Shown: in pieces, positions 1 to 6,749 of the stretch | Layout of the letters: every line of letters starts with the position of its first letter | Numbering within the stretch: position 1 is the stretch's first letter | Assembly: GCA_017743605.1 (NCBI GenBank) | Contig: JAGHYO010000076.1 | Location: 1 to 9,474, forward strand | Source of the DNA: Thermoflexus sp. | GTDB lineage: Bacteria; Chloroflexota; Anaerolineae; Thermoflexales; Thermoflexaceae | Direction: 5' to 3' | DNA length: 9,474 nucleotides | Notes under the pieces: model-generated | Databases searched by the model: none | Told to the model about the DNA's origin: nothing | Seen by the model: only the letters and a program-made list of their open reading frames with translations | Program-made: the position numbers and the translations under genes

Positions 1-561
1 CTCCTGGCCCTGCTCCCCCTGGCCCAGGCCGGGGCCGTGGGGCCCGGCCCCATCGTGGTGGACGCGAAGTCCGGGGTCTCCGGGGCCGGCCGCAAGCCCT
101 CCCTCACCACCCACTTCGTGGAGGTGGATGAGAACCTGAGCCCCTACAGCATCGGCCGGGCCCACCGCCATCTGCCGGAGATGGAACAGATGCTGCACGC
201 GATCTACAGCGCCCTCGGCCCCTTGGTGTTCTCCCCTCAGCTGCTCCCGGTGTCCCGGGGCATCCTGACCACGATCTATGTCCCCCTCGCCCCCGGATGG
301 ACCGAGGCGATGGTCCACGAGCTGCTCACGGAAGTGTATGGGCGCGAGCCCTTCGTGAAGGTGTTGCCCCGGGGGACGCTGGCCACGCTCCGCCACAGCG
401 TGGGGACGAATTTCTGCGTGCTCTCCGTGACCGGCGTGCCGGAGGCCGGCATGGTGATCGTGACGTCTTCCATCGACAACCTGATCAAGGGCGCCGCCGG
501 GCAGGCGGTGCAGAACTTCAACGTGATGTTCGGGATCGAGGAGACGGCGGGCCTTCTGTGA
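1..561 (+). CDS. argC: N-acetyl-gamma-glutamyl-phosphate reductase, C-terminal part (5' end outside window)
   Basis: Cytosolic NADPH-dependent reductase of arginine synthesis; it turns N-acetylglutamyl phosphate into the semialdehyde. The frame is open from base 1 to a TGA at 559-561, so 186 codons of the 3' part are present. The N-terminal Rossmann domain and the catalytic-Cys segment are upstream of the window. Family marks seen are the DAKSGVSGAGRKPS block (residues about 21-34 of the visible part), the GRAHRHLPEMEQ segment holding the family's catalytic His, and the near-terminal NLIKGAAGQAVQNFN. LysY of the LysW pathway is a homologue, but the following kinase is of the ArgB type, so arginine synthesis is the better reading. 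argB begins 29 nt downstream. Confidence 0.95.
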   Translation, partial: LLALLPLAQAGAVGPGPIVVDAKSGVSGAGRKPSLTTHFVEVDENLSPYSIGRAHRHLPEMEQMLHAIYSALGPLVFSPQLLPVSRGILTTIYVPLAPGWTEAMVHELLTEVYGREPFVKVLPRGTLATLRHSVGTNFCVLSVTGVPEAGMVIVTSSIDNLIKGAAGQAVQNFNVMFGIEETAGLL

Positions 562-590
562 GCTTGCGCAGTGATAGGAGAGAAGAGGCG

Positions 591-1319
591 ATGCGGGTGA
601 TCAAGATCGGCGGCCACGAGCTGGATCAGCCCGCTTTCCTGGAGGGCCTGATCGCCGCCCTGCGCCGGATGCGGCCGCTGCCCCTCCTGGTCCACGGCGG
701 GGGGAAGGCGGTGAGCGCCTGGCAGCAACGGGTGGGGCTCACCCCGCGCTACGTGGCCGGGCTGCGGGTGACCGACGACGAGACCCGGGCGCTGGCAGTG
801 ATGACCCTGGCGGGGCTGACCAACAAGTCCCTGGTGGCAGCCCTGGCCCAGGCCGGTCTCCCTGCCCTGGGCCTGTGCGGGGCCGACCTGGCTTTGGTGC
901 GGGTGGAGCCCATGCCGGAGCTGGGATGGGTGGGGAAACCATCGGCGGTGGATGCGGAGCGCCTCCGGCGCTGGCTGGCGGAGGGGCTGCTGCCGGTGAT
1001 CGCGCCCATCGGCCTAGGGCCCGGCGGCCTCTACAACGTCAACGCGGACCAGATGGCAGCGGCCATCGCCGCCGCCCTCCCCGCCGAGGAGCTGGTCTTC
1101 CTGACGGACGTCCCGGGGGTGCAAGCCGAGGAGGCCGTCCGCCCCTCCCTCCGCGCCCGGGAGGCGGAGGCGCTGATCGCCGCCGGCGTCATTCGCGATG
1201 GCATGGTCCCGAAAGTGCGCTCGGCCCTAGAAGCCCTTTCCGCCGGCGTCCGACGCGTTCGCATCACGAACCTGAGCGGCCTGGAGGCCGGCGGCACCGA
1301 GATCCTCGCGGAGGCGTAG
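591..1319 (+). CDS. argB: Acetylglutamate kinase
   Basis: Cytosolic amino-acid kinase that phosphorylates the gamma-carboxyl of N-acetylglutamate, step 2 of arginine synthesis. It has 242 residues, close to E. coli ArgB (258). Visible motifs are K5-IGG at the phosphate-binding start, HGGG 35-38, GLRVT 57-61, NVNAD 149-153 and DGMVPK 193-198 with the nucleotide-side Lys198. The HGGG (not HGGS) and GLRVT segments favour ArgB over LysZ. The ATG at 591 is chosen because the family fold begins directly at K5; the frame stays open further upstream, but that would overlap argC. Shine-Dalgarno candidates are AGGAG 576-580 and GAGG 585-588. It lacks the N-terminal extra helix typical of arginine-inhibited kinases. 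The argD start follows the TAG by 2 nt. Confidence 0.95.
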   Translation: MRVIKIGGHELDQPAFLEGLIAALRRMRPLPLLVHGGGKAVSAWQQRVGLTPRYVAGLRVTDDETRALAVMTLAGLTNKSLVAALAQAGLPALGLCGADLALVRVEPMPELGWVGKPSAVDAERLRRWLAEGLLPVIAPIGLGPGGLYNVNADQMAAAIAAALPAEELVFLTDVPGVQAEEAVRPSLRAREAEALIAAGVIRDGMVPKVRSALEALSAGVRRVRITNLSGLEAGGTEILAEA

Positions 1320-1321
1320 CG

Positions 1322-2530
1322 ATGGACGCAGAGGCCCTGATCGCCCTGGCGGAACAGGTGCTGGCGCCCACCTACCGGCGCCCCCCGATACTCTTCACCC
1401 ATGGCGAGGGGATGTACGTTTACGATGTGAACGGCCGGCGTTATCTGGACTTTGTGGCCGGCATCGCCGTCTGCGCCCTGGGCCACGCCGATCCCGGGGT
1501 CGCCCAGGTGGTCGCCGAGCAAGCCCGGCGGCTGGTCCACCTGAGCAACCTGTATCACACCGAGCCCCACCTGCGCCTGGCGGAGGCCCTGGTCGCCCAC
1601 AGCTTCGCCGACCGCGTCTTCTTCTGCAACTCCGGGGCTGAGGCCGCCGAGGCGGCCCTGAAGTTCGCCCGCAAGTTCGCTCGGGTCCGTTTCGGCCCCC
1701 ACAAGACCGGCTTCGTCACCTTCACCCACAGCTTCCACGGCCGCACGATGGGCGCCCTCTCTGTGACCGAGAAGCCCGCCTATCGCGAGCCCTTCGCCCC
1801 CCTGGTCCCCGGGGTAACCTTCGTCTCCTTCAACGACGTGGAGGCCGCCCGGGCGGCCATCACGGAGGCAACGTGCGCGGTGATCGTAGAGCCGATCCAG
1901 GGAGAGGGCGGGGTGAACGTGGCCACCCCGGAGTTCCTTCAGGCCCTGCGGGCGCGCTGCGATGAGGTCGGCGCGCTGCTCATCTTCGACGAGGTCCAGT
2001 GCGGCCTGGGACGCACCGGGACCTTGTGGGCCTACGAGGCGTATGGGGTGGAGCCGGATCTGCTGACGGTCGCCAAGCCCTTGGCCAACGGGCTGCCCAT
2101 CGGGGCCGTCCTGATGCGGGAGGCAGTGGCCACAGCCCTCCAGCCCGGAGACCACGGCAGCACTTTCGCCGGCGGCCCCCTCGTGACCGCAGTGGCCCTC
2201 CACGTGTTCCAGCGCCTCCGCGACCCTGCCTTCCTGGCCCGCGTGCGGGAGATGGGGGAGTGCCTGAGGGCGCGTCTGCAGGCGCTGGCGCTCCCCGGCG
2301 TGAGGGAGATCCGGGGTCGGGGCCTGCTGGTGGGGATCGAGATCGAGGGGGACGCCCGCGCCGTGGTCGCTGCCGCCCTGGAGCGGGGCCTGCTGATCGC
2401 CACAGCCGGCGACACCGTGGTGCGCCTGGTCCCCCCGTTAATCATCGAGCGAACTCACATCGATGAGGCCCTAGAGATCCTGGAGGACGCCATGCGGACG
2501 GCCCTCCCTTGCTACGTTTCCCATACCTGA
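1322..2530 (+). CDS. argD: Acetylornithine aminotransferase (class III, PLP)
   Basis: Cytosolic PLP enzyme that transaminates N-acetylglutamate semialdehyde with glutamate to give N-acetylornithine; family members may also act on succinyl-diaminopimelate. It has 402 residues, normal for ArgD. Visible are the phosphate-binding SGAEA (104-108), FHGR 138-141 in the ring-stacking region, D223 of IFDEVQ that contacts the pyridine nitrogen, the Schiff-base Lys K252 in LTVAKPLANGLPIG, and T281 of the GSTFAGG loop. The ATG at 1322 sits 7 nt after GGAGG 1310-1314, which lies inside argB, suggesting translational coupling. argA starts 14 nt after the TGA. A LysJ role (LysW pathway) is possible by homology but has no support from the neighbours. 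Confidence 0.95.
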   Translation: MDAEALIALAEQVLAPTYRRPPILFTHGEGMYVYDVNGRRYLDFVAGIAVCALGHADPGVAQVVAEQARRLVHLSNLYHTEPHLRLAEALVAHSFADRVFFCNSGAEAAEAALKFARKFARVRFGPHKTGFVTFTHSFHGRTMGALSVTEKPAYREPFAPLVPGVTFVSFNDVEAARAAITEATCAVIVEPIQGEGGVNVATPEFLQALRARCDEVGALLIFDEVQCGLGRTGTLWAYEAYGVEPDLLTVAKPLANGLPIGAVLMREAVATALQPGDHGSTFAGGPLVTAVALHVFQRLRDPAFLARVREMGECLRARLQALALPGVREIRGRGLLVGIEIEGDARAVVAAALERGLLIATAGDTVVRLVPPLIIERTHIDEALEILEDAMRTALPCYVSHT

Positions 2531-2544
2531 ACCGGAGGCATCGG

Positions 2545-3015
2545 ATGGTGCGGATCCGACCGGCCCGACCGGAGGACATCCCCGCCCTGTTCACGCTGGT
2601 GGACTCCTACGCCCGGCGGGGGTTGTTGCTGCCACGATCCCACGAAGAGATCGCAGCCACCTTGTCGGATTGGATGGTGGCGGAGGCGGAGGGCCGGATC
2701 GTGGGATGCGGCTCCCTGGTCTGGATGGGCCCGACCCTGGTGGAGATCCGCTCCCTGGCCGTGGCGGAGGATTATCAGGGCAACGGCGCGGGAGGCGCCG
2801 TCGTTCAAGCGTTGATCCAGCGGGCCCGAGCGGCAGGGGCTCAGGTCGTGTTCGCCCTCACCCGGGCCGTCCCCTTCTTCGAGCGCCTGGGCTTCGCGGT
2901 GACGGAGCGGGAGCGCTTCCCCGAGAAGGTGTGGCGGGACTGCGCGCGCTGCCCGTTGCGGGAGCGCTGCGATGAAGTCGCGGTGGCCTACGCCTTCCCG
3001 GAGGGCGAGGCCTGA
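2545..3015 (+). CDS. argA: Amino-acid N-acetyltransferase, short stand-alone GNAT type (N-acetylglutamate synthase)
   Basis: A 156-residue single GNAT domain, predicted to acetylate glutamate with acetyl-CoA as the first step of arginine synthesis. It lacks the amino-acid-kinase domain of classical E. coli ArgA and resembles the short ArgA class known from Mycobacterium. Visible are the acetyl-CoA P-loop QGNGAG at 78-83, [15 protein letters not shown] 103-117 (GNAT motif B region), and [18 protein letters not shown] near 127-144 with C133, C136 and C142. The ATG at 2545 is preferred because GGAGG 2534-2538 is 6 nt upstream and the GNAT fold starts at once (MVRIRPA); the frame also reads back to 2509, within argD. 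Its place between argD and argG supports the glutamate substrate, which sequence alone does not prove. Confidence 0.85.
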   Translation: MVRIRPARPEDIPALFTLVDSYARRGLLLPRSHEEIAATLSDWMVAEAEGRIVGCGSLVWMGPTLVEIRSLAVAEDYQGNGAGGAVVQALIQRARAAGAQVVFALTRAVPFFERLGFAVTERERFPEKVWRDCARCPLRERCDEVAVAYAFPEGEA

Positions 3016-3067
3016 TCTGGAAGGCCAAGGGAGGAATCCCGGATCCCGGAGCCCTATGTTTGATTCC

Positions 3068-3074
3068 GAGGAGG
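3068..3074 (+). promoter_or_regulatory. Shine-Dalgarno site that decides the argG start
   Basis: GAGGAGG lies 5 nt before the ATG at 3080. An in-frame ATG at 3056 would add eight residues (MFDSEEVR), but that leader is not part of the usual ArgG N-terminus, and the strong site lies inside it. This favours 3080. Confidence 0.7.
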
Positions 3075-3079
3075 TCCGT

Positions 3080-4312
3080 ATGGTTCGCAAGGTGGTGCTG
3101 GCGTATTCCGGCGGACTGGACACCTCCACCATCATCCCGTGGTTGCGGGAGACGTATGGGTGCGAGGTGATCGCCTTCTGCGCCGACATCGGCCAGGGGG
3201 AGGAGGAGCTGCGCGGGGTGGAGGAGCGGGCCTATGCCGGCGGAGCCTCCAAGTTGATCCTCCGCGACCTGCGGGAGGAGTTCCTACGGGACTATGTGCT
3301 GCCCACGGTGCAGGCCGGCGCCGTCTACGAAGGCAAATATCTGCTGGGGACCGCGATGGCCCGCCCCCTGATCGCCAAACACCAGGTTCAGATCGCCCTG
3401 GAGGAGGGGGCGGACGCGGTGGCCCATGGGGCCACCGGCAAGGGCAACGACCAGGTCCGCTTCGAGCTGACCTACCAGGCCCTGGCGCCCCATCTGCGGG
3501 TGATCGCCCCATGGCGGGAGTGGTCCATCACCTCCCGCCGCGAGGCCTACGAATACGCTCACGCCCACGGGGTGCCCATTGCGTGGAGCACCAGCCGCTA
3601 CAGCCGCGATCGGAACCTCTGGCATGTCTCCCACGAGGGCGGCCCCCTGGAGGACCCGGACGGGGAGCCCGAGGAGGACGTCTTCCTCTGGACCACGGAT
3701 CCCGCCCGCGCCCCGGAGACCCCTGAGACCCTCACCATAGCTTTCGAGCAGGGAGTCCCCGCGGCCCTCAACGGCCAGCCGATGGGCCTCGTGCCCCTGA
3801 TGGAGGCCCTGAACGCCCTGGGGGCGAAGCACGGCATCGGGCGGGTGGATCTGGTGGAGAACCGGCTGGTGGGGATGAAATCCCGTGGCGTTTACGAGAC
3901 ACCGGGAGGCACCATCCTGGTGGAGGCCCTGCGGGCCCTGGAGACCCTGTGCCTGGACCGCGAGACCATGCACTTCAAGCAGGCCCTGGCCCTGCGCTAC
4001 GCGGAGCTGGTCTACTACGGCTGGTGGTTCAGCCCCCTGCGCGAGGCCATGGACGCCTTCGTGAAGGTGGTGATGCGGAACGTGACCGGGGAGGTCCGCC
4101 TCAAACTGTATAAGGGAAACGTGTGGGTGGTGGGTCGGCGCTCGCCCTACAGCCTCTACCGGGAGGACATCGTCTCTTTCGATGCGGTGGGAGCCTACGA
4201 CCACAAGGACGCCGCCGGCTTCATTCGGCTGTTCGGGCTCCCGCTGAAGGTGCACGGCCTGGTCCGCCGCGGGCTGCGTGGGGAGCCCCGCGCTCCCGAA
4301 GAGCGGGATTAG
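3080..4312 (+). CDS. argG: Argininosuccinate synthase
   Basis: Cytosolic ATP-dependent ligase that joins citrulline and aspartate to argininosuccinate, releasing AMP and PPi. It has 410 residues, the usual length for the type 1 family. The N-terminal ATP pyrophosphatase loop AYSGGLDTS is at 8-16; GATGKGNDQ is at 117-125 and YSRDRNLWH at 174-182, the nucleotide and substrate-binding stretches of the family. The C-terminal segment around KLYKGN and GRRSPYSLY is also typical. The start at 3080 is chosen by its Shine-Dalgarno site; an alternative is 3056. It follows argA by 64 nt. The TAG stop at 4310-4312 runs straight into an inverted repeat. Confidence 0.96.
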   Translation: MVRKVVLAYSGGLDTSTIIPWLRETYGCEVIAFCADIGQGEEELRGVEERAYAGGASKLILRDLREEFLRDYVLPTVQAGAVYEGKYLLGTAMARPLIAKHQVQIALEEGADAVAHGATGKGNDQVRFELTYQALAPHLRVIAPWREWSITSRREAYEYAHAHGVPIAWSTSRYSRDRNLWHVSHEGGPLEDPDGEPEEDVFLWTTDPARAPETPETLTIAFEQGVPAALNGQPMGLVPLMEALNALGAKHGIGRVDLVENRLVGMKSRGVYETPGGTILVEALRALETLCLDRETMHFKQALALRYAELVYYGWWFSPLREAMDAFVKVVMRNVTGEVRLKLYKGNVWVVGRRSPYSLYREDIVSFDAVGAYDHKDAAGFIRLFGLPLKVHGLVRRGLRGEPRAPEERD

Positions 4313-4350
4313 GGCCTCGGCCAGGCCGGGAGGCCGGCCCCGCGGGTTTT
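4312..4350 (+). terminator. GC-rich hairpin directly after argG (weak terminator or mRNA stabiliser)
   Basis: GGGCC (4312-4316) plus GGCC (4319-4322) can pair with GGCCGGCCC (4332-4340): 9 bp with a 2-nt bulge and a 9-nt loop. Only four T (4347-4350) follow, 6 nt away, so strong rho-independent stopping is doubtful. It may reduce read-through into argH or protect the upstream mRNA 3' end. Confidence 0.35.
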
Positions 4351-4360
4351 CGGAGCGGCA

Positions 4361-4437
4361 CGGAGCCCGATCTCCGACCTCTTGGGGCGTGGGTTCCGCA
4401 ACCGGCGGGCCTCACGCCCGCAAGATCCGTGTTTTTT
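4361..4437 (+). promoter_or_regulatory. Structured leader upstream of argH, possible attenuator
   Basis: Three further short hairpins follow in order: CGGAG/CTCCG (4361-4365 with 4372-4376), GGTT/AACC (4392-4395 with 4400-4403), and GCGGGC/GCCCGC (4405-4410 with 4416-4421, loop CTCAC). A run of six T lies at 4432-4437, just before the argH ribosome-binding site (AAAGGAG, 4440-4446). The last stem is 10 nt from the T run, so it is not a classic terminator. TGGGTTCCGC (4391-4399 region) recalls the T-box UGGN bulge loosely, but no specifier stem is recognisable. Function unknown. Confidence 0.3.
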
Positions 4438-4451
4438 AGAAAGGAGCGAGG

Positions 4452-5834
4452 ATGCGCCTCTGGGGGATCGCGGAGAACCCACCGCTGGATCCGGCCTTCG
4501 AGCGGCTGAACGCTTCGCTGCCGTTCGACCGCCGCCTGTATCCTCAGGACATCCGGGGCTCCATCGCCTGGGCCCGGGCCCTGGCCCGGGCCGGGATCCT
4601 GAGCCCCGAGGAGCAGCAGGCCATCGAGGAGGGCTTGCAACGGGTCCGGGAGGAGCTGGACGCCGGGACCTTCCCCTTCCATCCCACCGACGAGGATATC
4701 CACACAGCGGTCGAGCGGCGGCTCACGGAGCGCATCGGCCCGGCCGCCGGCAAGCTGCACACCGGGCGCAGCCGGAACGACCAGGTAGCGACGGACCTTC
4801 GGCTTTTCCTGATGGACGAGTGGCCGGCGCTGGAGGGCGGGCTGCGCGCACTGGAGGAGGCGCTGATCCGACAAGCGGAAGCGCATCTGGAGCTTCTGAT
4901 GCCGGGCTACACGCATCTGCAGCGGGCCCAGCCCATCCGCTACGCCCAGTGGTGCCTGGCCCACGCCTGGGCCTTCGAGCGGGACCGGGAGCGACTGCGG
5001 GAGGCCTTCCCTCGCCTGGCTACTCTCCCCCTGGGCAGCGGCGCCCTCGCCGGCACGCCCTTCCCCATCGACCGGGAGGCCCTGGCCCGGGAGCTGGGCT
5101 TCCATCAGGTCTCCCCCAACAGCCTGGACGCGGTCTCCGATCGGGACTTCGTCGCCGAGTTCCTCTTCATCGCCGCCATGATCGGAGTCCATCTCAGCCG
5201 CCTGGCCGAGGACCTCATCCTGTTCGCCAGCGCCGAGTTCGGGTTCATCGAGCTGGATCCCGCCTACACCACCGGCTCCAGCCTGATGCCCCAGAAGCGC
5301 AACCCTGACGCCCTGGAGCTGGCCCGGGCGAAGGCCGGCCGTCTCCTCGGGCATCTAGTGGGCTTCCTCGCGGCGCTCAAAGGCCTGCCCTCCGGCTACA
5401 ACAAGGACCTCCAGGAGGACAAGGAGCCGGTCTTTGATGCGGTGGACACGCTGCGGGCGGTGCTGGCTGTGATGCCCGGCCTGATCGCGACCATGCGGCC
5501 GCGGCCGGAACGCATGCGCGCGGCCCTGGAGGAAGCCATGCTGGCCACGGAGCTCGCCGACTACCTGGTGCGCCGGGGTGTCCCCTTCCGGGAGGCCCAT
5601 CGGGCGGTGAGCGCGCTGTTGCAGGAGGCCCTTCGGGAGGGACAGGCCCTAAGTACCCTTCCCCTGGAGCGGATGCGCTGGCATCACCCAGCCTTCGAGG
5701 CGGATGTCTTCGCCGCCCTGGACCCTGAAGCCGCCGTGGAGCGGCGGGCCGCCGTGGGCGGGACGGCTCGGGCGGCCGTGGAAGCCCAAATCCGGGCCCT
5801 CCGGGCCCGCCTGGCCCCAGCTGGCTTCCGGTAG
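4452..5834 (+). CDS. argH: Argininosuccinate lyase
   Basis: Cytosolic lyase that splits argininosuccinate into arginine and fumarate, the last step of the pathway; the active enzyme of the fumarase/aspartase superfamily is a homotetramer. It has 460 residues, a normal length. The three conserved regions are present: HTGRSRND 103-110, YTHLQRAQP 153-161 with the catalytic-region T154-H155, and the signature loop GSSLMPQKRNPD 275-286 that carries the catalytic Ser. The start follows AAAGGAG by 5 nt. An oddity is the N-terminus: it begins MRLWGIAENPP, where most homologues have LWGGRF. The TAG stop (5832-5834) is formed by the GTAG head of a REP-like element. The 139-nt gap from argG is the widest in the cluster. 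Confidence 0.96.
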   Translation: MRLWGIAENPPLDPAFERLNASLPFDRRLYPQDIRGSIAWARALARAGILSPEEQQAIEEGLQRVREELDAGTFPFHPTDEDIHTAVERRLTERIGPAAGKLHTGRSRNDQVATDLRLFLMDEWPALEGGLRALEEALIRQAEAHLELLMPGYTHLQRAQPIRYAQWCLAHAWAFERDRERLREAFPRLATLPLGSGALAGTPFPIDREALARELGFHQVSPNSLDAVSDRDFVAEFLFIAAMIGVHLSRLAEDLILFASAEFGFIELDPAYTTGSSLMPQKRNPDALELARAKAGRLLGHLVGFLAALKGLPSGYNKDLQEDKEPVFDAVDTLRAVLAVMPGLIATMRPRPERMRAALEEAMLATELADYLVRRGVPFREAHRAVSALLQEALREGQALSTLPLERMRWHHPAFEADVFAALDPEAAVERRAAVGGTARAAVEAQIRALRARLAPAGFR

Positions 5835-5860
5835 GAGGGGCTTGCAGGTTATCCGCCCTC
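5827..5860 (+). repeat. REP-like element, copy 1, overlapping the argH stop codon
   Basis: TCCGGTAGGAGGGGCTT (5827-5843) matches copy 2 at 5924-5940 in 16 of 17 positions, offset exactly 97 nt. The GTAG head is at 5831-5834 and provides the argH TAG. Its palindrome is degenerate: GAGGG 5835-5839 can pair with CCCTC 5856-5860 around a 16-nt loop. Read as a decayed REP; two copies in one window are thin evidence for a family. Confidence 0.5.
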
Positions 5861-5923
5861 AAACGGCGCTCAGGGCAGGAAATCCGGCCGTATCATTGAC
5901 ATCTTGGTCGAATCCGAATCCTC

Positions 5924-5951
5924 TCCGGTAGGAGCGGCTTTAGCCGCGAAT
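5924..5951 (+). repeat. REP-like element, copy 2 (GTAG head plus hairpin)
   Basis: A GTAG tetranucleotide (5928-5931) is followed by GCGGCT 5934-5939 and AGCCGC 5942-5947, a perfect palindrome with a 2-nt centre. GTAG or GTGG followed by an imperfect palindrome is the described layout of REPs moved by RAYT (REP-associated tyrosine transposase) proteins in Proteobacteria. No RAYT gene is in the window. Membership in a genomic family is inferred from form alone. Confidence 0.6.
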
Positions 5952-6116
5952 GATATCCAAACCCCATTCCACATGCAGCCGGCACCAGGGGATCAGTCCG
6001 TCAGCGCCTCCGGCCGGCGGACCCCTAATTCAGCCTATCTGCTTCAAGGAGGCGCGGAGCGATCATAGGAGGTCGCGCTCACAAGGGAATGTCCAATGCG
6101 AGCCTCGACTGCTGGG
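5952..6116. other. Non-coding stretch between REP-like copy 2 and the toxin pseudogene
   Basis: No convincing gene is seen; the small open frames here have no recognisable protein features. One perfect 8-bp inverted repeat is present, GCGCCTCC 6004-6011 and GGAGGCGC 6048-6055, 36 nt apart, with a small CCGGCCGG palindrome at 6010-6017. Base composition falls towards the toxin gene. Confidence 0.5.
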
Positions 6117-6479
6117 TCAAATGGAATACAGCACTCGAATCCCTTCCCAGTTTGGATGAAAATCCCGAGCGTTGCGCGTAACCAGTATGGCCTGATGAAC
6201 TCGTGCAGTGGCCCAGATGATGGCATCCGGCAAACGGACGCGGTATAGCCGTCGCAACCGAACAGTCTCATCTGCCACTTCTCTGTCCAAAGGAATGATC
6301 TCGAAATGTGTGTTCAGAAAGTCCCGCAGGAGCGCGTCATCCCCTCTCGCGCCAATTAGCACCTCAATCCAGGTGATATAGCTGATTAATACACGTTCTT
6401 ATCGACGATATTACTGGTCATCTTCCACAATTCCGTTTAGCGCATCGATAACAATATTGGTGTCAAAAACAGCATTCAT
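6117..6479 (-). pseudogene. vapC: VapC-type PIN-domain toxin, interrupted by two in-frame stop codons
   Basis: Reading leftward from ATG 6479-6477, one frame gives 120 codons to the TGA at 6117-6119, the usual VapC size, with TAA at codon 23 (6411-6413) and codon 27 (6399-6401). The acidic PIN residues that bind metal in these ribonucleases are all still encoded: D6 in FDTN, E39 in ITWIEV, D85 in RLPDAII and D106 in TRNARDF. Such toxins cut RNA, commonly tRNA, when freed from the antitoxin. The ATG overlaps the antitoxin TGA as ATGA, the usual coupling of these pairs. Downstream of the stops a GTG (6362) could start an 81-residue fragment, but it lacks D6 and E39. Probably inactive; sequencing error or two nearby compensating frameshifts are alternatives. 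Confidence 0.8.
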
Positions 6480-6700
6480 CGTGGCTCCCACTCTGCTCGT
6501 AGGCTTTCCTGATAGGCCAAGGCATCCATCCGACGGGACTTCCACAGGCCGAATGCAGGATGATCGCAAAGAGAGCGAGGAGGATGCAGCGGGCGAGCCA
6601 CTGCACGCTGCTTCAAGAAGAAAATAAAATTTAGAACCTCTTGTTGTTGCTCCGGTGATAGGGCCCGCAACTCTCGCTCGATCAGCTCCAAAATGTTCAT
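6476..6700 (-). CDS. VapB-like antitoxin (DUF2281-like)
   Basis: A 74-residue protein, start ATG 6700-6698, preceded by GGAGGGAG (6714-6707) with 6-nt spacing. It begins MNILELIEREL and SPEQQQEVLNFIFFLK (15-30), a helical segment like the N-terminus of DUF2281-type antitoxins. It ends in a W/R/E-rich tail (HPAFGLWKSRRMDALAYQES then RAEWE, 47-72), the kind of tail that wraps the PIN toxin and blocks its active site. The stop overlaps the toxin ATG. No classic DNA-binding fold is obvious to me, so autoregulation is uncertain. The frame is intact although the partner toxin is broken. Function is inferred from the tail, size and position. Confidence 0.8.
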   Translation of the reverse strand: MNILELIERELRALSPEQQQEVLNFIFFLKQRAVARPLHPPRSLCDHPAFGLWKSRRMDALAYQESLRAEWEPR

Positions 6701-6730
6701 GGACAACTCCCTCCGCTCATGATTCCTTCG

Positions 6731-6741
6731 TTCATTATGAA
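6731..6741. promoter_or_regulatory. Palindrome TTCATTATGAA, possible operator of the toxin-antitoxin pair
   Basis: Perfect 5-bp arms with a single central base lie between the leftward -10 box and the antitoxin ribosome-binding site, touching the -10 by one base. VapBC-type complexes often bind palindromes at their own promoter; binding here is inference, and an 11-bp AT-rich palindrome can arise by chance. Confidence 0.3.
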
Positions 6742-6749
6742 TTATAGCA
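6741..6749 (-). promoter_or_regulatory. Extended -10 promoter for the toxin-antitoxin pair
   Basis: On the minus strand TGCTATAAT is a perfect extended -10 (TGnTATAAT). It lies 40 nt before the antitoxin ATG. No good -35 is found at 16-18 nt spacing, which an extended -10 can make unnecessary. Confidence 0.55.

Noticed and set aside
1031..2203. Long minus-strand open frame of 390 codons opposite argB and argD
   Set aside because: The plus strand encodes unmistakable ArgB and ArgD here; long antisense frames are expected in GC-rich codons and this one has no recognisable motifs.
1..2530. LysW-type lysine pathway genes (LysY, LysZ, LysJ) instead of ArgC, ArgB, ArgD
   Set aside because: The kinase has HGGG and GLRVT as in ArgB rather than the LysZ pattern, no lysW or lysX is present, and argA, argG and argH follow directly.
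4381..4437. T-box riboswitch before argH
   Set aside because: TGGGTTCCGC only loosely resembles the T-box UGGN bulge, no specifier stem with an Arg codon is recognisable, and the gap is short.
3284..5354. Long minus-strand open frames opposite argG and argH
   Set aside because: These are antisense shadows of two well-marked enzymes, with low-complexity Gly/Gln/His-rich translations.
5896..5924. TTGACA at 5896-5901 as a -35 promoter element
   Set aside because: No -10-like hexamer lies 15-19 nt downstream (the sequence there is TCCTCT-like), and no plus-strand gene follows nearby.
5950..6159. Small plus-strand open frame of 69 codons
   Set aside because: It starts beside the REP-like palindrome, has no clear ribosome-binding site or family features, and overlaps the toxin pseudogene.
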